Positions 58,601 through 64,000 of a DNA stretch of 64,000 bases are shown one piece after another (position 1 is the first letter of the stretch; the number at the start of each line of letters is the position of its first letter). A program made the translations under genes and the position numbers. The notes beneath the pieces were generated by a model. The model saw only the letters and a program-made list of their open reading frames with translations, was not told the origin of the DNA and did no database searches. This stretch comes from Pithys albifrons albifrons (lineage: Eukaryota; Chordata; Aves; Passeriformes; Thamnophilidae). The stretch lies in the NCBI RefSeq assembly GCF_047495875.1, contig NC_092497.1, forward strand, positions 63,201,492 to 63,265,491, given 5' to 3'.

Positions 58601-61600
58601 CTGAGCTGTTACTGTTACTTGCAGCACAGACTGAGGCTGAAAGAAGAATCAGCAGGTGAAATTCCAGGGCTTTTCTCACACAGGAAGCCAGACAAAATCG
58701 TCAGAGTGATAATTTTTATGCACTGATTTGTTTCTTGTATTTGCCCACGAGTGTATAGGTTGGGATTGTCAGCATGTTGTACTGTACCTGGATCAGAAAT
58801 AGCTGGTGTGTTCTCATTTTACTGTAGCTTGGATCCTGCAAAGGCTGTTAATACCTTGTTACCCTTTACTGTCAATTGGACTGCTCATGCAGTGTTTTTT
58901 GGGCTGGAGCCACAGACTTGTGCCCTGGAATGTATTTGAACTAGTCACCTTCAGGTGAAAATGGCTTCTTATTTTGGCAAATGTTAGAGCCATAGAAATC
59001 CACTGTAAAAGAAAACACTGTTGTGCAAGTGCTGGTTCAGTCCATGTTTGGCTTTCCCCGGGCCTGGCAAGACCTTTTGTGACTATTTGGCAGGCACAGT
59101 TCTTGCTGCTCCTCTGACGATGATCTTGATCCAAAGCAGATGTCTGTTCCATGGTTTTCAGAGAACTGCTTTGCATTTTCATTATGTATTCAAAGAAAAG
59201 AGAAAACAAGTTAACAGGGTGTCAGCTGCATTAGCATTTTCAAAGAGGAGACAGCCCTGCAGACGTCTGCTCTGTGGCTGTCAGTTGTGTGGCTGCACAC
59301 ACAATTGTGTGTAGTAACTCCTGATCATAGCTGGAGCGAATTCCTTGTGTTGAGATGCTCTTTTATTTGTCTTTCAAACATTGTTTCAGAACTGCCGTTC
59401 TTCAAAACTGTGTTTTGAGAATACTTTTAAAGAAAAATGAAGTATTTTTTGATTTAAAGTCAGTTCCATTTCTCTGCCGCAGTGATGTGCCATCCCAGAA
59501 TCAAACTCACTTACTGTGTCCATGCGAGATACGCTTCATTGTCTTTTGCATAATCTCAGTTTAGCATTCCAGGCATGAAAGAGTTTAGCAAACATCAGTA
59601 CTAAAATATGTGTGGGAAAGAACAAGACTGTATTTTGTGTACAGAGGCACATTTGTTCAAGAAGATAGAAATGGAAAACATGTTAATTTGGAATTTACAG
59701 CTTTGTGCTGGTAGGAAGATACCTGCCTAGAAGTAATTTGGACTCCACTTACTAAAAATGAAGTATCAAGGAAACAAGGCATGGCTGAGCTTAAATCCTC
59801 CAGTCCTTCAGTAAGCACCTTGATGAAAAGAAAAGCAATTAGCAGAATCCCAGAGGATGGCAGAATCTAGGTGAGGTAGGAAATTTCTTTTTTTGTTAGA
59901 TTCACAGTACATAAAAAGGCTTATCTGCGACACCAGGTGGCAGTGCTGCCCTTAGAGAATTGAATAATTTCCATTCAAAGCCTTGTTCAGTACAGAGCTG
60001 TTGTTCTTTCTAGAAGTTGCTAGCTATGTGGAAAGGGAGAGAAATGTGGAACATATAGATTGTAAGGGAAAATATTTGCCTCGTCCTTCCTTTATATTTT
60101 AATCGGATCTTCAAAATAAATTGAGGCTTTCTTTTTATTAAATGGTTAGCCTGCGAATTAAAGTATTAGCTCTGCTCATCATTCCCAGGATAAGTAAATT
60201 TTGCACTGTGGTCATATCGTCTTTCCCCATCACTGGGTCAGAGCCTTGTCCTGGATGAACCACTTCTAAGAATATAAGGATATAAACCTAATAAAAGTGA
60301 CCTTCCATAGTGGTCAGATGTACCACTTGTTGATAATGTACTGCTTGTGGATGTGGCTGCATTTTGTGGATAGGTACATGCTGTGAATCAAATTGAAACT
60401 GATGATTGCCTAGGTGGCCAAACTGGTGTTGGAGGTCATAACCACGGACTTGGAAGGTGATGATCAGTATTTTCCTAGTCACTCTCCTTTATCACCCTGT
60501 TGCAGGCAGCAAGACACTGGGTTTCTGTGAACCCATGAAAATAAAGCTGTGTGGAGTCTCAAATACTAATCTTCTAGAGTCCACATGCCCAGAAGTTAAT
60601 TGTCCTCAAGTCATATTTATAGTTTGTTTTATTGGTTTGTTTAAATCCATTATGTTTTTCAATATGCAGAAATATGGTTTTTAGATAAAGTTTTGAAGGA
60701 GTTAATCTTGTAGAAAAGTATTAACATTTAGGCAGCATATGTGAGAGATTATATACACTAGTGTCCTCTTTGGTAGTGAATCAAATAAAAGCACTTGCAA
60801 CATATATGTGTTAAAATGTACATAGAGTTTGCTTTGGTTATACACCAATGTTAGCACTCAAGTTTTACTACCAAAAGTGGCGTGAGACTTGAGCAATCAC
60901 ATGCTTGCATTCTAGTACTGCTGCTGAGATATTTTTAACTAAGAAGCTTTAATTTTGATTTGTTGAATATCAACTTAGGGAGCAAACTTGCTTTATAAAA
61001 GGTAGCTCTATTATTTAAAATTGTGAATGTGAGGGAGAGAAAAGTCTGGTTTTAGGTGCTCTTCAGAGGAAGCAAATCAGGAAAGAATTACTCATTGCGA
61101 ATTATTCCTATCTAGTAACTACTGCAGAAACAGCAGTTTGTCTGGTAACAAAGCTAAATTTACCATTATCTTAATCTGTCTGCTATTCTTTTACATTAAT
61201 CAGCTTTCATTTTATTGTGACTCTTACACTGGAGTTGATAGGTGAGTGCTTCATGTTGCTTTCCATGCTGTAGTTCTGGTGGAGAGTTCCAGCTTTGTAG
61301 ACAGCATTAAAGGTCAGTCATTAAAATTCTGTGTCTGAAGTCTCCCAGAGGATGCTGGTGTATAATGGCTAACAGTCTTGTGATCTTGCATTGATGGCAT
61401 TTTATTCATTGGGTTTATATGCTGCTTAAGTAATCAGTGTTTCCTGAAGTGGCCTGTTCATCTTCATGAGCACCTAGACAGAAGAAATGCCAAGCTCTGA
61501 GCTTGGGTCTGGCCCCCAGAATGGTCATACGGATCACCTTCTAGTTTTCAAAGGGTAATGCATAACAGCTAGTTCTGGAATAGATAAATGACCTCCCAAT

Positions 61601-63536
61601 ATGTCCATCTCAGGTCTGCGTTGCTGTGTCAAGCATACCAGATTTTGAAGCAAATACTCCTTTCCAGCTGTCTTGAAATGGAGATGAAGGATGGTGGATG
61701 GCAATTGGCTGTGTACGTTTAGGCAAAGACCTGGGCAGTCTTTGTTCTGGATAAGCTGAGTTGGCTGCAGCTTCCCTTCTCTCTTTGTGACTGCTAGAGA
61801 GATGGATAATAGAGTCAAATACCGACACTTCATGGAAGGATATTCTTTCATAAATCACCATTAAAAAAGTTGATCTACTTTTTAGTGGTTATCTAGTATA
61901 GAAAGGTCTTGGTGGCCCACATCAGCTCAGCATTCTTGTTGTCTTTTGTAGGAGCCGGTACTCGCCTTTGGAACTTTGCCACCGATTTCCCTTTTCTTTC
62001 ATGGCCATGAAAAGTTTGCCTTCCCTCAGCCAGAGACTAATGCTCTTTTTTGTTTTGAAGTACACCTTAAAGTGCCTCAGGAAGAAAAGTGTTATGTAAA
62101 TATGGAATACTGCTACATGGAAGACAGCAGCATTGTACAGACTGAGAATCAAACGCTTCATTTCAAATCAAGGCTCTTATAATTTTACTGAAGAAAAAAC
62201 TTTGTACATGTGCTGTAATGTGACAGAGTCCTGTAAGGTCTGAGTAGCACTGAATGCCATTTGTTCTATCAGAACTGTGTACCTCTCAGGTGTGTTTTTA
62301 AAGTGATAAATAGTGATATCACTTGTTTTGTGGGCAGCATCCCTCAGAGACACAAAGTGGTGTAGTGCCACTTCTTGCCCCTGACAACGTTACAGGAATA
62401 GAAGGCTTAATCAGTTCTGATGTGGTGCTGCAATTTCTGCTTACCTCACATTTCACTGAGAGGTGGGGAGATAGAATAACCTTTTTTGGAAAATGAATTG
62501 TGAAACGATCTAACCTGTCAGCTCTTTGACGATGGCCAGTGGCACTAAGGGAAAGTGTCAAAGGAGTGGCTCATTTTGTAGCAGTTGGAAAGGATGAAGC
62601 AAGGTGCAAGTGATGCAGACAGAATACCTTAGATTCCTGGCCCTGGAAGATGGAGGAGAATGGAAAGAATATGATTGAAGTCTCTAAATTTTATAAGTTT
62701 GATGTCATCAGTTCTTGTCTCAATAAAGAATCGAACAGGTGACATTAAGCTTACATTGAGCAGCTTACTATTTCTGAGTCATCCTTATTTTCCAGGAACA
62801 GTACAAAATCAAAACTCCAAATCACATTAATTTAATTTGCAATTAAATCCATTAAATGCAGTGGCTGGCTACCTGTTCAACAGTCAGAAGCTTCAAGTTC
62901 CTGTATGATTGAATTACTATTATTATATGACTGCTGAACCAGAGTGCTGTAAAGTTAATAAGGTACTGGCACAGTGCTCAGTTTGTTTAACAGGATTTCT
63001 TGGGATTGCTGTTTGTGTCTGAAGGATTTTGTCAGTATGGTACTGCTTGTTTCTGTTTGTCATTGTTTTACCATAAAATAAAAATCCATGCCAAAACATT
63101 GTCCAGCATGTGCTAGGCTTGAAAGCAAGTAGGAATTTTAAGGACATCTGCTCAGGTTTTTTTTATTTTTCAATGAGTTACAGTAGTTACAGTAATTTCA
63201 TCCAGCATGTCATAGGGTAGTTTGCCCCCCCCTTTTTTAGTTATAGTTACTATCATCATATTAAGCACCTTTTCACTTCCTATTTTCTATTGAAATATTT
63301 AACAATAATTGAATGTATTGTTTTCATGCGACTTCAAACTGAGATGTTAACAAGGAACCAGAATTTGATTTCATGTACATGGGTTCTACTCAAGGTTATG
63401 TGACGGCTCTGCAGATTTTCCTGTTATGCCAATTATTAAACATACTCTTCTTCTGCTTTCTGCAGCTGACTTAGCCCACTTAATGGACAGAACCTATGAA
63501 AGAAAGCTGCCTGTCAGCTCTTTGACAATAGGCCGG
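55453..63536 (+). CDS. MRPS27: MRPS27, 5' part: mitochondrial small-subunit ribosomal protein, first 3 coding exons
   Basis: MRPS27 is a PPR-type protein of the mitochondrial ribosome small subunit. Exons 55453-55516, 57803-57880 and 63466-63536 join in phase (213 nt, 71 codons). The N-terminus is MAAPALRRALLCGRTALATV, an Arg/Ala-rich mitochondrial presequence. Then come LLSAAYVDNSKWEKRL and [20 protein letters not shown] then TIGR, closely matching human ([37 protein letters not shown]). All splice sites are GT/AG. Start: the first ATG in the CpG island that reads in frame into exon 2. The remaining exons lie beyond the window. Confidence 0.93.
56239..56300 (+). repeat. (ATTTC)n microsatellite
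   Basis: Imperfect ATTTC pentamer run in MRPS27 intron 1, directly upstream of a CR1 copy. Confidence 0.9.
56310..56620 (+). mobile_element. CR1 retroposon, 5'-truncated
   Basis: CR1 3' region ending cgattctatgattctgtgaa; matches the 28.3-kb copy over its whole length. In MRPS27 intron 1, sense orientation. Confidence 0.9.
57588..57640 (+). repeat. AAT-rich simple sequence
   Basis: Imperfect (AAT)n run in MRPS27 intron 1, about 160 bp before exon 2. Confidence 0.8.
57803..57880 (+). CDS. MRPS27: MRPS27 exon 2
   Basis: Acceptor tttctttag, donor CTGG|gtgagt. Encodes RRSLLSAAYVDNSKWEKRLK and EEHSL. Confidence 0.94.
57881..63465 (+). other. MRPS27: MRPS27 intron 2
   Basis: 5.6 kb, AT-rich, with no recognisable repeats or nested gene. 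The open frames present are short and not protein-like. Confidence 0.75.
63466..63536 (+). CDS. MRPS27: MRPS27 exon 3
   Basis: Acceptor ctttctgcag, donor CGG|gtaagg. Encodes [20 protein letters not shown] and TIGR; phase 0 at its 3' end. Confidence 0.95.
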
Positions 63537-63998
63537 GTAAGGAAATAAATCCCAATCATAAAGTGATAGAAATGACAGTGAAATGCTCATGTAATCAAGT
63601 GTGCTTAGAAGGGATAAATGATATCACCTCTCTTGGGAGTTCTGGGATCATAAATGTCTTGCTATACTGTTAAATTGCTGTATAAAGCTGTTTTATTTTT
63701 ACTTTTTACTCATTCTTTAGTACCTGGAATATAGTCTTCAAAACAGATTTTTTTTCCTCAGTAAAATCAGGCCTCACTGCTAATGGGCTGTGTATTTCCC
63801 TAATAAATGTTCCCTACCTTCCCGTGGTTTCTGTCTTTGTGAGAGCTTTAATGCCTCCTCAGGCATTGTATAAGAACCCAGGCTGCTAAGGGAATGCAGT
63901 GAATTAGAACACTGCACTGTCTGTCTTCCTCCACTTCCAGGCTTCTTTCAGTGAGACAGAGGTGGGCATACTTTGCTTCAGTAGTTCTATTTCCTTGC

Positions 63999-64000
63999 AG
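63999..64000 (+). other. MRPS27: Likely acceptor of MRPS27 exon 4 at window edge
   Basis: The window ends in ttctatttccttgcag, a good acceptor. Human protein continues with an exon starting just after TISR, so exon 4 may begin at the next base. Confidence 0.4.

Overview
This is vertebrate nuclear DNA, almost certainly from a bird and probably a passerine. CR1 retroposons with the avian 8-bp terminal motif are scattered through it. There is a tRNA-Ile/CR1 SINE of the TguSINE1 type described in zebra finch, and avian-type LTRs. The genes have small exons, large AT-rich introns and CpG-island promoters. The human orthologues of all three conserved genes lie on 5q, which is mostly bird chromosome Z, so a Z-linked location is likely (inference).

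Layout. (1) 1-16.7 kb: the 3' half of RASA1 (p120 RasGAP) on +, with the last 13 coding exons, 481 residues from the end of the PH domain through C2 and the GAP domain. Residue spacing reproduces human numbering, with both catalytic arginines (R789, R903) in place. (2) 17.7-27.8 kb: complete CCNH (cyclin H) on -, 9 exons, 320 aa, tail-to-tail with RASA1, with a CpG-island promoter at about 27.5-28.3 kb. (3) 28.3-55.0 kb: a repeat-rich interval with no conserved multi-exon gene. It holds CR1 copies, several probable solo LTRs, microsatellites, an orphan-looking 3' terminal exon (29.8 kb), an intact intronless TOPORS-like RING-finger E3 gene with its own TATA box and poly(A) signal (34.8-35.9 kb), and a 98%-identical copy of the CCNH terminal exon plus intron (52.6 kb). 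(4) 55.0-64.0 kb: CpG island and first three coding exons of MRPS27 on +; the window ends on what looks like the acceptor of exon 4.

Functionally, RASA1 (Ras-GTP hydrolysis), CCNH (CDK-activating kinase/TFIIH) and MRPS27 (mitoribosome small subunit) are unrelated housekeeping genes. RASA1-CCNH is ancestral order. MRPS27 next to CCNH is not the mammalian order, so the 28-55 kb interval may hold a rearrangement boundary.

The most unusual items are three copies of a chimeric SINE (tRNA-Gln head, 5S-rRNA segment, unique body, CATA-type tail), all with target-site duplications; the duplicated CCNH last exon, whose two copies differ at the stop codon; and the single-exon TOPORS-like gene. Exon boundaries were read by eye from splice consensus, phase and remembered human proteins; no alignment was run.
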